A stretch of 64,000 bases of DNA from Kordiimonas pumila. GTDB lineage: Bacteria; Pseudomonadota; Alphaproteobacteria; Sphingomonadales; Kordiimonadaceae. The stretch covers positions 496,001-560,000 of the forward strand of contig NZ_CP061205.1 in assembly GCF_015240255.1 (NCBI RefSeq), written 5' to 3'. Position 1 is the first letter of the stretch, and each line of letters starts with the position of its first letter. Below, one piece after another: positions 38,664 to 48,364 of the stretch. Below the pieces are notes generated by a model. It worked only from the letters and a program-made list of their open reading frames with translations. It did not search any database and had not been told where the DNA came from. The translations under genes were made by a program, and so were the position numbers.

Positions 38664-39996
38664 GCGCATAGCCAAATTGCGGAAAGCCTGAGGGGGCTGG
38701 GTCTGCAACAACAAAGCCTTTGCTATTAATTTCCAGAACCGAAAGCATGCGCTCCACCGTGCCGTCTGGTAAAAACCGGAACAGACCATCAACACCGGCA
38801 AAGCCGTTTATCCGTGTGAAGGATGCTTGTGAAAACCGCAGCTCTTGTACCGTATTGGCATCTTCTCTGGCCATAAGGGCGACAAGGCTAACAGCATCAT
38901 AGGCGAGCGTTGCAATTCTGGGCGGCGTGGCTTCATATGTTTCCCGGTAGCGCTTCATAAAAGCAGTTGGTGCTTCTGGTTGCGGCGCCGCAAAAATAGC
39001 ACCTTGTAACGGCGGTTCACGCAGCAAATCAGGATCATTCCAAAGACCGGTTCCAAGCAGCTTAATTTTGTTTGGATCTATCTCGTAGAAAGGTAGTAGC
39101 GGCGCCAGTGTTTGCAGCAGCGCCCCACCTTCAGGTAATAGCACTGTATCATAAGGCAAATCGCCAAGTGTTTCGTTCTTTTCAAGCGCCGACGCAAGCT
39201 CATCGGTCACATCATCCCCAAGGGATTTTAGGTACCGTATTTCAGCAAGGCGTGCATTTTTACGGTTATCATAGTTCGCAAGCCGCTTAACGGGGTCAAA
39301 TAAGGCCGCCGCCACACGAGGGTAGCTTTCAATCGCAACAACAGAACCGCCCGAATCAGACACAGCCTCGCCGTAAGCTACATTCACCTTATTACCGTAA
39401 CGGCCATCCGGTATTAACGCCGCAAAATTCCGGCGGCCCAATTTTCTAGCATAATCAACAACCCGCTTTACTTCGCTTTCCGGCATAAAGCCCATAATAA
39501 ACTGCCCGGGAGCTGCCGCGCTGCTATCATTTGAAAAACCAACAAGCGGAATACCGTGTGATACGGCGATGGCCCCCGCCGCCCGCACGTTTGCGCTCAG
39601 CAGTGGCCCCAAGATCACAGAAGCGCCAGCATCAACAGCCTGCTGGGCTGCTCTTGCCGCCGTTTCAACATCCGCTTTTGTATCAATAGGCAGCAGTATA
39701 AGCCGCGGGTCATACGCATCAAAAAGCGCCATTGTGGCTGATTTTAAAAGCGCTTTCCCGGTCACGCTTTCTGGCCCAGATAAGGGTAAAAGGATCGCAA
39801 TCGTTATCTTTTCAGGCGTGTCCGTAGTCTGGTCTACTGGTTTCTCAAGCAGTACAGTGGGGGTTATCTGCTCTGGCTTCGTGTGGTGTGTAACTGTCGG
39901 CGTGGGCTCAGGTTTTGACGGGCCACATGCAGAAAGTGACAGGACAGCACACAACCACAGTAGAGGCAAAAGTGTTGCTGTGTTACAAACGCGCAT
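38653..39996 (-). CDS. Penicillin-binding protein activator-like lipoprotein (LpoA/YraM/LppC family)
   Basis: Periplasmic lipoprotein that in gammaproteobacteria (LpoA) activates PBP1A. About 447 residues. Lipoprotein signal ending in LSLSAC near residue 24, then a Pro/Thr-rich linker and a type I periplasmic-binding-protein fold (IAILLPLSGPESVTGKAL ...). Alphaproteobacterial members lack a proven partner. Start ATG 39996 (or 40008). Divergent from rsmI, the usual alphaproteobacterial arrangement, with yraN and gshB beyond. Confidence 0.85.
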   Translation of the reverse strand: MRVCNTATLLPLLWLCAVLSLSACGPSKPEPTPTVTHHTKPEQITPTVLLEKPVDQTTDTPEKITIAILLPLSGPESVTGKALLKSATMALFDAYDPRLILLPIDTKADVETAARAAQQAVDAGASVILGPLLSANVRAAGAIAVSHGIPLVGFSNDSSAAAPGQFIMGFMPESEVKRVVDYARKLGRRNFAALIPDGRYGNKVNVAYGEAVSDSGGSVVAIESYPRVAAALFDPVKRLANYDNRKNARLAEIRYLKSLGDDVTDELASALEKNETLGDLPYDTVLLPEGGALLQTLAPLLPFYEIDPNKIKLLGTGLWNDPDLLREPPLQGAIFAAPQPEAPTAFMKRYRETYEATPPRIATLAYDAVSLVALMAREDANTVQELRFSQASFTRINGFAGVDGLFRFLPDGTVERMLSVLEINSKGFVVADPAPSGFPQFGYALRQ

Positions 39997-40110
39997 AAGA
40001 AACCCCATCAAATTCTTTCTTGTCTTATGAAACCAAGCTAATCATATAGTCATAGCAGATAAAAGGCTTACTCTTCGAGCAAGAATATTTTTAAAATGTA
40101 AGGTAACATG

Positions 40111-40980
40111 ATGGCTGAAATAGGGTCAGGCAAGAAACTACCAGCAGGCCTTTATGTTGTTGCAACACCTATTGGCAACCTATCTGATATTAGCGCCCGC
40201 GCAAAAGAGGTCCTCAAAAACGTAGACCTTATCGCCTGTGAAGACACCCGCATGACAGGAAAGCTGCTGGGTGCATACCTTATTAAAAAAGCCATGCTAC
40301 CCTACCACGAACATAATGGCAGCCTCCAACGGCCAAAGATTTTAGGTAAAATTGCGGCTGGTGGCTCGGTTGCGCTGGTGTCTGACGCTGGCACACCACT
40401 TATTTCAGACCCTGGCTACAAGCTTGTAGATGATGCTTATGATAACGGCTTGCGTGTTGTTGCTATTCCAGGGCCGTCTGCTGTTGTTACAGCACTGTCT
40501 ATTGCAGGCATGCCAACAGACAGGTTTTTGTTTATGGGCTTTGCACCCACTAAAACACAGGCCAGAACCACCTGGTTTGAAGCAGAAAAAAATACAGCCG
40601 CAAGCCTTGTTTATTACGAAAGCGCAAAACGTATTGCCGGCAGCCTGCGCGATGCCGCTACAGCACTAGGCCCGCGCCCTGCTGCAGTGTGCAGGGAACT
40701 CACCAAAAAGTTCGAGGAAGTTGTAAGAGGCACCCTTGAAGAAATTGCAGATCGCTATGAAACCTCTGGCCCACCAAAAGGCGAAATTGTGGTGGTTATC
40801 GCCCCGCCCGGCAAGCACGATAGCGAAACAGCAGGCTCTGATATATCAACAGAAGCCCTTCTCGTGGCCGCGCTAAAGCATATGACGGTAAAATCAGCCG
40901 CTGCCTTTGTCGCCGAAGTAACCGGTGAAAAGCGTAAGGGCCTTTATGCCCGCGCTCTAGAACTAACGGCAGAAAAGTAA
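40111..40980 (+). CDS. rsmI: 16S rRNA (cytidine-1402-2'-O)-methyltransferase
   Basis: 2'-O-methylates C1402 in 16S rRNA. 289 residues. LYVVATPIGNLSDISARA near residue 14, ACEDTRMTGKLL near residue 45, VSDAGTPLISDPGY near residue 92, and GPSAVVTALSIAGMPTDRF near residue 124 are the RsmI signatures. ATG 40111 has AAGG eight bases before; ATG 40108 is equally in frame. First gene of rsmI-yraN-gshB. Confidence 0.96.
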   Translation: MAEIGSGKKLPAGLYVVATPIGNLSDISARAKEVLKNVDLIACEDTRMTGKLLGAYLIKKAMLPYHEHNGSLQRPKILGKIAAGGSVALVSDAGTPLISDPGYKLVDDAYDNGLRVVAIPGPSAVVTALSIAGMPTDRFLFMGFAPTKTQARTTWFEAEKNTAASLVYYESAKRIAGSLRDAATALGPRPAAVCRELTKKFEEVVRGTLEEIADRYETSGPPKGEIVVVIAPPGKHDSETAGSDISTEALLVAALKHMTVKSAAAFVAEVTGEKRKGLYARALELTAEK

Positions 40981-40990
40981 GCACACCCCA

Positions 40991-41353
40991 ATGCCAAACA
41001 CCCGGAAAAAGGCAGAAAAGCGCGGTAGAAATGCTGAACTTCTGGCGCGTATATACTTACGCCTAAAAGGATACAGGATTCTTGCACACCGTTTTCGCTC
41101 TCCGTACGGCGAAATTGACATAATCGCAAAACGCGGCAAGACACTTGTTTTTGTTGAGGTAAAGGCAAGAAAATCTGTGGATGACGCCCTCTATTCTATC
41201 GCTTACAAACAAAGGCGGCGGATTGAAGCCGCAAGCGAGGATTGGCTGAAAAAGCATAAGCCTGTTTTTAAGTCGATCCGCTTTGATATTATTGCTGTTG
41301 CATCTGGGATACTTCCTACCCATATCCACGGTGCCTGGCGGCTTGGTGAGTAA
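40991..41353 (+). CDS. yraN: YraN family (UPF0102) endonuclease-like protein
   Basis: 120-residue protein of the UPF0102 family, related to restriction-endonuclease-like folds. GRNAELLARIYLRLKGY near residue 13, then GEIDIIAKRGKTLVFVEVKAR near residue 37, keeps the E-D-EVK catalytic layout of the fold. Biochemical role unsettled. Between rsmI and gshB, as in many proteobacteria. Confidence 0.9.
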   Translation: MPNTRKKAEKRGRNAELLARIYLRLKGYRILAHRFRSPYGEIDIIAKRGKTLVFVEVKARKSVDDALYSIAYKQRRRIEAASEDWLKKHKPVFKSIRFDIIAVASGILPTHIHGAWRLGE

Positions 41354-41386
41354 TCACAAGCCGCCCCTAACCAACAGGAAAAGATT

Positions 41387-42334
41387 ATGACTGGCCGTAC
41401 ACTCAAAGTTGCCTTCCAGATGGACCCGATGGAAACCGTTAAGATTAACGGCGACAGCACCTTCGTGCTTATGCTTGAAGCGCAAACACGAGGGTTTGAA
41501 CTTTGGCATTATCTGGTAGACGATATGTCTTACGAAAACGGCGAAATTTCTGCTTTTGCCCGTAAAGTGACCGTAAGGCGCGAAGAAGGTAACCATTTTA
41601 CCTTCCATGAAGAAAAACTCATAAACCTTGCTGATATGGATGTTATCTGGATGCGGCAAGACCCGCCTTTTGACATGGGCTATATAACTGCAACACACTT
41701 GCTTGAGCTTTTACCGCCTTCTGTGCTTGTGGTGAACAACCCAGCAGAAGTGCGAAATGCGCCAGAAAAGCTTTTTGTCGCCAAGTTTCGCGATTTAATG
41801 CCACCAACTCTTATTACGCGCCGTATGGATGTTGTGCGCAAATTCCGCGCAGAACACGGCGACATTATTATAAAACCGCTTTACGGTAATGGCGGGGCGG
41901 GCGTTTTTCACTTACGGCCCGAAGATTCAAACCTTGGCAGCCTGATGGAACTGTTTTTGGCAAACAGCACAGAACCCGTTATGGTTCAAACCTTCCTCCC
42001 AGAAGTTGTCCGAGGCGACAAACGTATTATTCTGGTAGACGGTGAAGCTGTGGGTGCCATTAACCGTGTGCCTGCAAAAGGCGAAATCCGTTCAAACCTT
42101 GTCGCTGGCGGCACTGCGGTTCAATCAACCCTTACAGAACGCGAACAAGAAATTTGTGAACGCCTTAAGCCAGAGCTTAAAAAGCGCGGCTTAGTCTTTG
42201 TAGGAATTGATGTAATTGGAAACTGGCTAACAGAGATTAATGTGACATCGCCCACAGGCTTGCAGGCTGTAAACCGGTTTGATGGTATTAAGCTTGAAGC
42301 AACAATTTGGGATGCAGTTGAAGCAAAGCTTTAA
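41387..42334 (+). CDS. gshB: Glutathione synthase
   Basis: ATP-grasp enzyme that joins glycine to gamma-glutamylcysteine. 315 residues. LKVAFQMDPMETVKINGDST opening, DVIWMRQDPPFDMGYITATHLLE near residue 85, PLYGNGGAGVFHL near residue 163, and ERLKPELKKRGLVFVGIDVIG with ATP-grasp catalytic residues near residue 265. AACAGGAAAAG upstream. Its stop codon lies in the loop of a 13-bp inverted repeat. Confidence 0.96.
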   Translation: MTGRTLKVAFQMDPMETVKINGDSTFVLMLEAQTRGFELWHYLVDDMSYENGEISAFARKVTVRREEGNHFTFHEEKLINLADMDVIWMRQDPPFDMGYITATHLLELLPPSVLVVNNPAEVRNAPEKLFVAKFRDLMPPTLITRRMDVVRKFRAEHGDIIIKPLYGNGGAGVFHLRPEDSNLGSLMELFLANSTEPVMVQTFLPEVVRGDKRIILVDGEAVGAINRVPAKGEIRSNLVAGGTAVQSTLTEREQEICERLKPELKKRGLVFVGIDVIGNWLTEINVTSPTGLQAVNRFDGIKLEATIWDAVEAKL

Positions 42335-42349
42335 ATGCTTTGCTTCAAC
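42317..42349. terminator. Strong inverted repeat spanning the gshB stop codon
   Basis: GTTGAAGCAAAGC (42317-42329) and GCTTTGCTTCAAC (42337-42349) form a perfect 13-bp stem with a seven-base loop that holds the TAA. Little poly-T follows, so it may be a factor-dependent or processing end, shared with convergent parB. Confidence 0.55.
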
Positions 42350-42387
42350 AAACCTCTATAGCTGTGCTGTACTAAAGAAAAGTAGCC

Positions 42388-43299
42388 TTAAAACCCACAG
42401 ACACCAAGTTTGCTACAAAGCTCATCAAGCTCATCAAGCGATGCGTAACTGATAGAAACACTGCCAGCTTCGCCTTCATGATGTATTGAAACCTTCATAC
42501 CAACAGCAGCAGATAGGTCCTTTTCAAGGGCCAGAGTATCAGCGTCTTTCATCTTCTTGCCGCTAGCGGTACCACCGGGGCGAGGCTGCCGCTTTTGTTT
42601 GTCCTTGCCTTCTGAAACAAGCGCCTCTGTTTGGCGAACACTTAGACCTTCGCTAGCAATTCTCGTAGCGATACCAAGAGCATCGTCATGGCCAATAATT
42701 GCGCGTGCATGTCCCATTGATATTTTACCCATATCAACCATCGCCTGCACTTTTTCCGGTAAGGTTAAAAGACGCAGCAAGTTTGTAATATGACTTCGGC
42801 TTTTGCCAACAATCTCGGAAACAGCTTCCTGTGTGTGCTTAAACTCTTCAATCAACCGCTTGTAACCCCGGGCTTCTTCCGTTGCTGTCAGGTCAAGGCG
42901 CTGAATGTTTTCAATAATAGCAAGCTCAAGAACTTCACCGTCGGTTAGTTCGCGTACAACAACAGGTACTTCGTGAACACCCGCCCTTTGCGCCGCGCGC
43001 CACCGACGTTCACCGGCAACAATTTGAAACTTTTCAGGGCCAATTTCACGCACCAATATAGGCTGTAAAAGGCCGCGTTCTTTAATGGAAGATGCAAGCT
43101 CATCAAGCGCTGTTTCATCAAAGTGCACACGGGGCTGGTGCATATTACGTTCCAGAAACTCGATCGGGAGCCGGCGTCTGCCGCTAGAGGCACCATTGTC
43201 GCCTGTTATATCTGTAACAGAAACAACCGCAGACGGTCTGTCATCTGCGAGTAACGCAGATAATCCGCGCCCTAACCCTTTTCGTGCATTTTTAACCAT
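42388..43299 (-). CDS. parB: Chromosome partitioning protein ParB
   Basis: CTPase-type DNA-binding protein that loads on parS and moves the origin with ParA and SMC. 303 residues. KGLGRGLSALLAD opening, LVREIGPEKFQIVAGERRWRAAQRAG near residue 80, and a helix-turn-helix with EIVGKSRSHITNLLRLL near residue 155. The C-terminal dimer domain follows. 35 bases after parA on the same strand. Confidence 0.96.
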   Translation of the reverse strand: MVKNARKGLGRGLSALLADDRPSAVVSVTDITGDNGASSGRRRLPIEFLERNMHQPRVHFDETALDELASSIKERGLLQPILVREIGPEKFQIVAGERRWRAAQRAGVHEVPVVVRELTDGEVLELAIIENIQRLDLTATEEARGYKRLIEEFKHTQEAVSEIVGKSRSHITNLLRLLTLPEKVQAMVDMGKISMGHARAIIGHDDALGIATRIASEGLSVRQTEALVSEGKDKQKRQPRPGGTASGKKMKDADTLALEKDLSAAVGMKVSIHHEGEAGSVSISYASLDELDELCSKLGVCGF

Positions 43300-43333
43300 A
43301 AAAAATACCCATAACTTATTGTTTTACTTGTGT

Positions 43334-44134
43334 TTATGCTGCTATTTTGCTTTTGCGACGGCCCAGCAACTCACGGGCAAGCGATATATAGGCCTGGCTG
43401 CCAGCACACTTATGGTCATACAGAAGCACAGGCTTACCAAAGCTAGGCGCTTCCGACACCCTGACATTTCGTGGAATTACCGTTTTATAAACCTTGTCGC
43501 CTAAATAGGCACGGACATCAAGCGCCACCTGCTCAGACAGATTATTGCGGGCATCATACATGGTTAAAACCACACCGTTAATATCAAGCCCCGGATTTAG
43601 ACTTGCCTGTACTTGCTCTACTGTGCGCATTAGCAAACTCAGCCCTTCAAGGGCAAAAAACTCGCACTGTAATGGCACCAGAACAGAATCTGCCGCTACA
43701 AGCGCGTTGATAGTCAAAAGAGAAAGTGACGGCGGGCAATCAATCAGAATATAATCAAAATCAGCTCGAATATCTGCTTTGTCAAAAGCCTGCTGTAACC
43801 GAAAGTTACGCTGCGGCAGTTCAGCCAGTTCAAGGTCTGCCCCAGACAAATCTACCGTAGACGGAATGATTGAAAGACCGGGAATCTCAGTTGCTAAAAC
43901 AGCCTCTTTTACAGGGGCAGCCCCCAGCACAACATCATAGGAGGTAATTTCGCGGGCATTTCTATCAATACCAAAACCCGTACTGGCATTGCCTTGGGGG
44001 TCAAGATCAAGGATAAGGACCTTTTTTTTCACTGCTGCCATCGCAGTCGCAAGATTTATCGCTGTTGTCGTTTTACCGACTCCACCCTTCTGGTTGGCCA
44101 CTGCAATAATATGTGCCCCAGTATCTGGCTGCAT
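43334..44134 (-). CDS. parA: Chromosome partitioning ATPase ParA
   Basis: Walker-type ATPase that pulls the ParB-parS complex. 266 residues. ANQKGGVGKTTTAINLATA near residue 12 is the deviant Walker A; DYILIDCPPSLSLLTINAL near residue 120 follows. Part of the mnmG-rsmG-parA-parB unit, close to the predicted origin. Confidence 0.97.
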   Translation of the reverse strand: MQPDTGAHIIAVANQKGGVGKTTTAINLATAMAAVKKKVLILDLDPQGNASTGFGIDRNAREITSYDVVLGAAPVKEAVLATEIPGLSIIPSTVDLSGADLELAELPQRNFRLQQAFDKADIRADFDYILIDCPPSLSLLTINALVAADSVLVPLQCEFFALEGLSLLMRTVEQVQASLNPGLDINGVVLTMYDARNNLSEQVALDVRAYLGDKVYKTVIPRNVRVSEAPSFGKPVLLYDHKCAGSQAYISLARELLGRRKSKIAA

Positions 44135-44180
44135 TTTGCCCGCTCCCTAAACCCGGCAAAAATGCCAGTATTACAAAATG

Positions 44181-44813
44181 TTACAAACTTTCTATGCCGT
44201 GCAGCCTTAAGATTACACCACTTGGGTCAGAGAGGCTGCTATAGCGATCAACCTGCATCTTCCAACAAGCCTTTGCTTCGGTCAATTCCTCATCTGCCCC
44301 AGCCCCCTTTAAAAGCCAGATTTCTGCTTTTCCTCCAGACGCTTCAAGAAATGGTTTCGACCAATTTATCAGCTGTATGACCCGCGCACACGCCCTCGAT
44401 GTAATAATATCAACCGGAAAAACACCTATAGATTCAATGCGCTCGTTGTGTATTTCAGCCAAAGCTGCTGTATCACGCACCACTTGGCGCATAAAAATAC
44501 ACTTTCTGCCATTTGATTCCACCATGTGTGCATGTGCCACACCGGCAAGCGAAAGTACCAACCCCGGGAAACCCGCACCCGACCCAATATCGAGCAAAGA
44601 AAGCCGCTTTTCACCAAAAACTGCCTGTATATGAGGGATCATTTGGGCCGAATCGAGGAAGTGCCGGCGCCATATATCATCAAGAGTACTATTTGAAACC
44701 AGATTTTTTGCCTTTTGCCACTTAATAAGCAAATCAGCATAGGTTTGTAATTTGACAGATGTTTCACGTGAAACATTCAAGTCCTGCGCAAGTTCCTCAA
44801 GGCTGTAGGTCAT
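44181..44813 (-). CDS. rsmG: 16S rRNA (guanine-527-N7)-methyltransferase
   Basis: Methylates G527 of 16S rRNA; loss gives low-level streptomycin resistance. 210 residues. LLDIGSGAGFPGLVLSLAG near residue 73 binds SAM; RCARVIQ-type strand SRACARVIQLINW follows near residue 134. The N-terminal NVSRET codons overlap a perfect parS palindrome at 44760. 22 bases after mnmG. Confidence 0.95.
   Translation of the reverse strand: MTYSLEELAQDLNVSRETSVKLQTYADLLIKWQKAKNLVSNSTLDDIWRRHFLDSAQMIPHIQAVFGEKRLSLLDIGSGAGFPGLVLSLAGVAHAHMVESNGRKCIFMRQVVRDTAALAEIHNERIESIGVFPVDIITSRACARVIQLINWSKPFLEASGGKAEIWLLKGAGADEELTEAKACWKMQVDRYSSLSDPSGVILRLHGIESL
44760..44775. other. parS site 1 (inside rsmG)
   Basis: TGTTTCACGTGAAACA, a perfect 16-bp match to the conserved ParB-binding site, lies in the 5' part of rsmG. 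Confidence 0.93.
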
Positions 44814-44834
44814 GTAGATAAGGCCCTAACTAAA

Positions 44835-46712
44835 CTATGCGGCGCGGCGGCGCTTTTTGATGTGGCCTAAAAGCAAGGTAAGTGCTGCAGGTGTAACGCC
44901 AGCAATGCGCGCAGCCGCACCCAGTGTTGCAGGGCGTGCCTCCTTGAACTTTTCGCGCATCTCTGTGGACAAACCAGAAACAGTAGCAAAATCCAGCCCT
45001 TCAGGAATAACCAAGGCTTCATCTTTGCGAAACGCTGTAATATCAGCTTGCTGGCGCTCAAGATAACCCTGATACAGTGCATTAATAGCAAGCTGTTCTG
45101 CTGTTTTATCATCAATAGCCGAAAGCTCATCGGGCCATATTTGCCGTAGGCGGTCAAAATCAACAGAGGTAAAACTAAGGAGTGTTTCAGCGGAACGGCG
45201 CACACCGTCTAGCTTAATTTTAAGCTCGTGCTTTTCAGCTTCATTAGGTGTTAGGCTAAGGCTTAATAAAATAGAACGGCCCGCTTCCAGTTTGCTTTGT
45301 TTCTCATTAAAGATAGCTGCGCGCTTTTCTTTAACAAGACCGATCTGAATGCCCTTTTCTGTCAGTCGCTGATCAGCGTTATCTGCTCGCAGTAACAAAC
45401 GGTATTCAGCACGGCTTGTAAACATCCGGTATGGCTCGCGGGTGCCCTGTGTTACCAGATCGTCTAGCATTACACCAATATAGGCATCAGCACGATCAAG
45501 AACAAAAGCCTCATCCGTACGGCCTAAAGCCCTTAGGGCCGCATTGGTCCCAGCCATCAGGCCTTGCGCCGCAGCTTCCTCATACCCCGTAGTGCCATTT
45601 ATCTGACCTGCCAGATAAAAGCCATCTGCTTTATGGGTTTCAAGGGTTACCTTCAACTCGCGCGGGTCAACATAATCATATTCGATCGCGTATCCGGGCT
45701 GCAATATCACCGCATTTTCAAGGCCGGGTATTGTTGCAATAAACGCCGCCTGAACATCCTCAGGCAAACTTGTTGAAATACCATTTGGGTAAACCGTATG
45801 GTCATCAAGTCCTTCAGGCTCAAGGAAAATCTGGTGACTGTCCTTCTCAGCGAAGCGTACTATTTTATCTTCAATGGACGGACAATAACGAGGACCTTTG
45901 CTTTCAATTTGCCCTGAATACATCGGCGACCGGTGAATATTATCCTGCAATATCCGGTGTGTTTCCTCTGTCGTACGCGTCAGGTAACAGCTTATTTGTG
46001 GAACCGTTATTTTTTCTGTCAGGAATGACAGCGGCACCGGATCCTCGTCACTTGGCTGCTCAACACATTTAGACCAGTCAATCGTGCGTCCATCAAGGCG
46101 CGCTGGTGTACCGGTTTTTAACCTTCCCAGTTCAAAGCCAATACTTTCCATGGTATCAGATAGCCCAAGCGCTGGCGCTTCACCCACGCGTCCTGCCGGT
46201 ATTTTTTTCTCGCCAATATGAATAAGCCCGCGCAGAAACGTGCCCGTTGTTAGCACGACAGCCGCCGCATGCACGCGCTGACCGTCAGCGGTAATAACAC
46301 CTTTAATTACCGGCTTTTCGCCTGACTTATCGATTATTAAATCTTCAACACCCGCAGCCATAAGCGATAGGTTCGGATAATCAGATAGAATGCGCTGCAT
46401 AGCCTCGCGGTAGAGTTTACGATCAGACTGCGAGCGAGGCCCCTGGACAGCCGGGCCTTTTTTGCGGTTAAGCAAGCGGTGCTGAATGCCGGCCGCATCC
46501 GCAACAAGCCCCATAAGACCATCAAGAGCATCAATCTCGCGCACAAGGTGCCCCTTACCGAGGCCACCAATCGCAGGGTTACAGGACATCTGACCAAGTG
46601 ATTCTATCTTATGTGTAACAAGAAGTGTCTTGGCGCCCATGCGCGCAGAAGCCGCCGCAGCTTCGCAGCCAGCGTGCCCACCTCCTACTACAATAACATC
46701 ATAATCAACCAT
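44835..46712 (-). CDS. mnmG: tRNA uridine-5-carboxymethylaminomethyl modification enzyme MnmG (GidA)
   Basis: FAD enzyme that with MnmE installs (c)mnm5 on U34 of certain tRNAs. 625 residues. [14 protein letters not shown] binds FAD near residue 8, [22 protein letters not shown] near residue 46 and [22 protein letters not shown] near residue 350 are family signatures. Start of the minus-strand unit with rsmG, parA and parB. The gap before mnmE holds a parS site. Confidence 0.97.
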   Translation of the reverse strand: MVDYDVIVVGGGHAGCEAAAASARMGAKTLLVTHKIESLGQMSCNPAIGGLGKGHLVREIDALDGLMGLVADAAGIQHRLLNRKKGPAVQGPRSQSDRKLYREAMQRILSDYPNLSLMAAGVEDLIIDKSGEKPVIKGVITADGQRVHAAAVVLTTGTFLRGLIHIGEKKIPAGRVGEAPALGLSDTMESIGFELGRLKTGTPARLDGRTIDWSKCVEQPSDEDPVPLSFLTEKITVPQISCYLTRTTEETHRILQDNIHRSPMYSGQIESKGPRYCPSIEDKIVRFAEKDSHQIFLEPEGLDDHTVYPNGISTSLPEDVQAAFIATIPGLENAVILQPGYAIEYDYVDPRELKVTLETHKADGFYLAGQINGTTGYEEAAAQGLMAGTNAALRALGRTDEAFVLDRADAYIGVMLDDLVTQGTREPYRMFTSRAEYRLLLRADNADQRLTEKGIQIGLVKEKRAAIFNEKQSKLEAGRSILLSLSLTPNEAEKHELKIKLDGVRRSAETLLSFTSVDFDRLRQIWPDELSAIDDKTAEQLAINALYQGYLERQQADITAFRKDEALVIPEGLDFATVSGLSTEMREKFKEARPATLGAAARIAGVTPAALTLLLGHIKKRRRAA

Positions 46713-46840
46713 GGTTTGGACTTATCTTTGTAACAAGCCCTACACACCGTACAACGGACACGGGAGGGCATTGTTATATCTCTATTCATATCAGCGCGCA
46801 TGCTATACGTGGCTTTTATACTTAAGTCAAAATGATCTGA

Positions 46841-46856
46841 TGTTTCACGTGAAACA
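46841..46856. other. parS site 2 (mnmG-mnmE gap)
   Basis: TGTTTCACGTGAAACA, a perfect 16-bp palindrome in the non-coding gap, free of coding constraint. Confidence 0.94.
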
Positions 46857-46874
46857 TTCAATTAGGCTATTCGT

Positions 46875-48230
46875 TTATTTGCCAATACAGAAATCAGAAA
46901 ATACCACATCAAGCATATCTTCCACACCCACACGGCCCGTTATTTTCCCAAGAGCACGCGCCGCCATTCTTACATCTTCTGCCGCAAGTACAGCGTCTAT
47001 ACCAGCATTATCTGTGAAGCGAGCAAGGTGCTCTACCGTTTCCTCAAGTGCGCGGCGATGGCGAATGCGGGTTAGGGATGGTAGTTCGCGTGGTGCCATA
47101 GCACCCATTACATAGTGCTGAATTGTATCAAATAAATCCGTCATGCCCTCGCCAGATTTTGCCGACACAGTAACATGACCAGCAATGCCAGAAAGCGCTT
47201 CAGAATGTTCCACGTGAAACATTTTTGCACGGTCAACCTGCGTAATTAACAAAATGGCCTTTTCATCAAGCCACCGTTTGGCTGCCTCTGGAATGTCAGG
47301 CCATTCATCAGCGCGGACCAGTACAAGCTTCAAATCAGCATCTGCGGCTTTTGCTTCAGCACGGCGGATACCCTCTTTTTCAATATCACTCACACCGTCT
47401 CTTAAACCTGCGGTATCTATAAGGCGAACCGGATAGCCACCAAGATCTAATGACACTTCAATCACATCACGCGTTGTACCCGCTTCTTCAGAAACAATAG
47501 CAACATCGGACCGGGCAAGCGCATTTAAAAGGGTTGATTTACCCGCATTAGGCTGGCCCAAAATTACAATTCTAAACCCGTCTCTAAGGGCTTCCCCTCG
47601 TCTGTTATCTACAAGATATTGTGTTATATTGTCTTTTAATACCAATATTTGGGGTAAAACTGCCCCTGAAACACCTTCTGGCAAGTCTTCATCAGGAAAG
47701 TCTATGTCGGCTTCTAAGTGTGCAAGGTGGCCAATCAACCGCGCTCGCCACCCTTCGTATAAATCTTTTAATGCCCCATCAAGTTGCTGTAGGGCCTGCT
47801 CTCTTTGGGCCGCCGTTTGGGCATGAATTAAATCGTTCAGGCCCTCTGCCTCTGTCAGATCAAGCTTGCCATTTTCAAAGGCACGCCTTGAAAACTCCCC
47901 CGGTTCCGCAGGCCGCAAGCCAGCCACAGTGCTAAGGGCACCAAAAACACCCGCAAGGACAGCGCGGCCACCGTGCACATGCAGCTCAACAACATCCTCC
48001 CCCGTGAAGCTCATTGGCGCCTTAAAGCCAAGCACAAGAGCATTGTCCAGCCGTGCACCGGTTACAGGGTCTTTTAATTCCCTTAAGGTTGCCATGCGAG
48101 CCTTAGGCTCAGCCATACCGTCGAGTGCATGCAACGCTTTAAACGCCTGATCACCCGACAAGCGGATAACAGCAACACCAGCCATGCCAGCACCGCTTGA
48201 AAGTGCATAAATTGTTTCTGTTTCAGTCAA
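46875..48230 (-). CDS. mnmE: tRNA modification GTPase MnmE (TrmE)
   Basis: G-protein partner of MnmG. About 451 residues from a TTG at 48230, the first start that fits the family N-terminus (TETETIYALSSGAGMAGVAVIRLSG). G domain: GQPNAGKSTLLNAL near residue 225 and DTAGLRDGVSDIEKEGI near residue 270. C-terminal FCIGK carries the essential cysteine. The longer frame to 48311 has no homology. A parS-like site lies within. Confidence 0.95.
   Translation of the reverse strand: MTETETIYALSSGAGMAGVAVIRLSGDQAFKALHALDGMAEPKARMATLRELKDPVTGARLDNALVLGFKAPMSFTGEDVVELHVHGGRAVLAGVFGALSTVAGLRPAEPGEFSRRAFENGKLDLTEAEGLNDLIHAQTAAQREQALQQLDGALKDLYEGWRARLIGHLAHLEADIDFPDEDLPEGVSGAVLPQILVLKDNITQYLVDNRRGEALRDGFRIVILGQPNAGKSTLLNALARSDVAIVSEEAGTTRDVIEVSLDLGGYPVRLIDTAGLRDGVSDIEKEGIRRAEAKAADADLKLVLVRADEWPDIPEAAKRWLDEKAILLITQVDRAKMFHVEHSEALSGIAGHVTVSAKSGEGMTDLFDTIQHYVMGAMAPRELPSLTRIRHRRALEETVEHLARFTDNAGIDAVLAAEDVRMAARALGKITGRVGVEDMLDVVFSDFCIGK
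47206..47221. other. parS-like site 3 (inside mnmE)
   Basis: TGTTCCACGTGAAACA, one mismatch from the 16-bp consensus, inside the mnmE G-domain codons, 350 bases from site 2. Confidence 0.75.
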
Positions 48231-48364
48231 TACAACACGCCTATAACAAGAAGATATTATTCCATAGATAAACGAAAATTTCTTGCAGCAGCCCCGGAAG
48301 ACTATTAGCAAGATTACGGTATCTATATTTATATATCAGCCTGTCTTTTACTCTGGGGTTTCTA

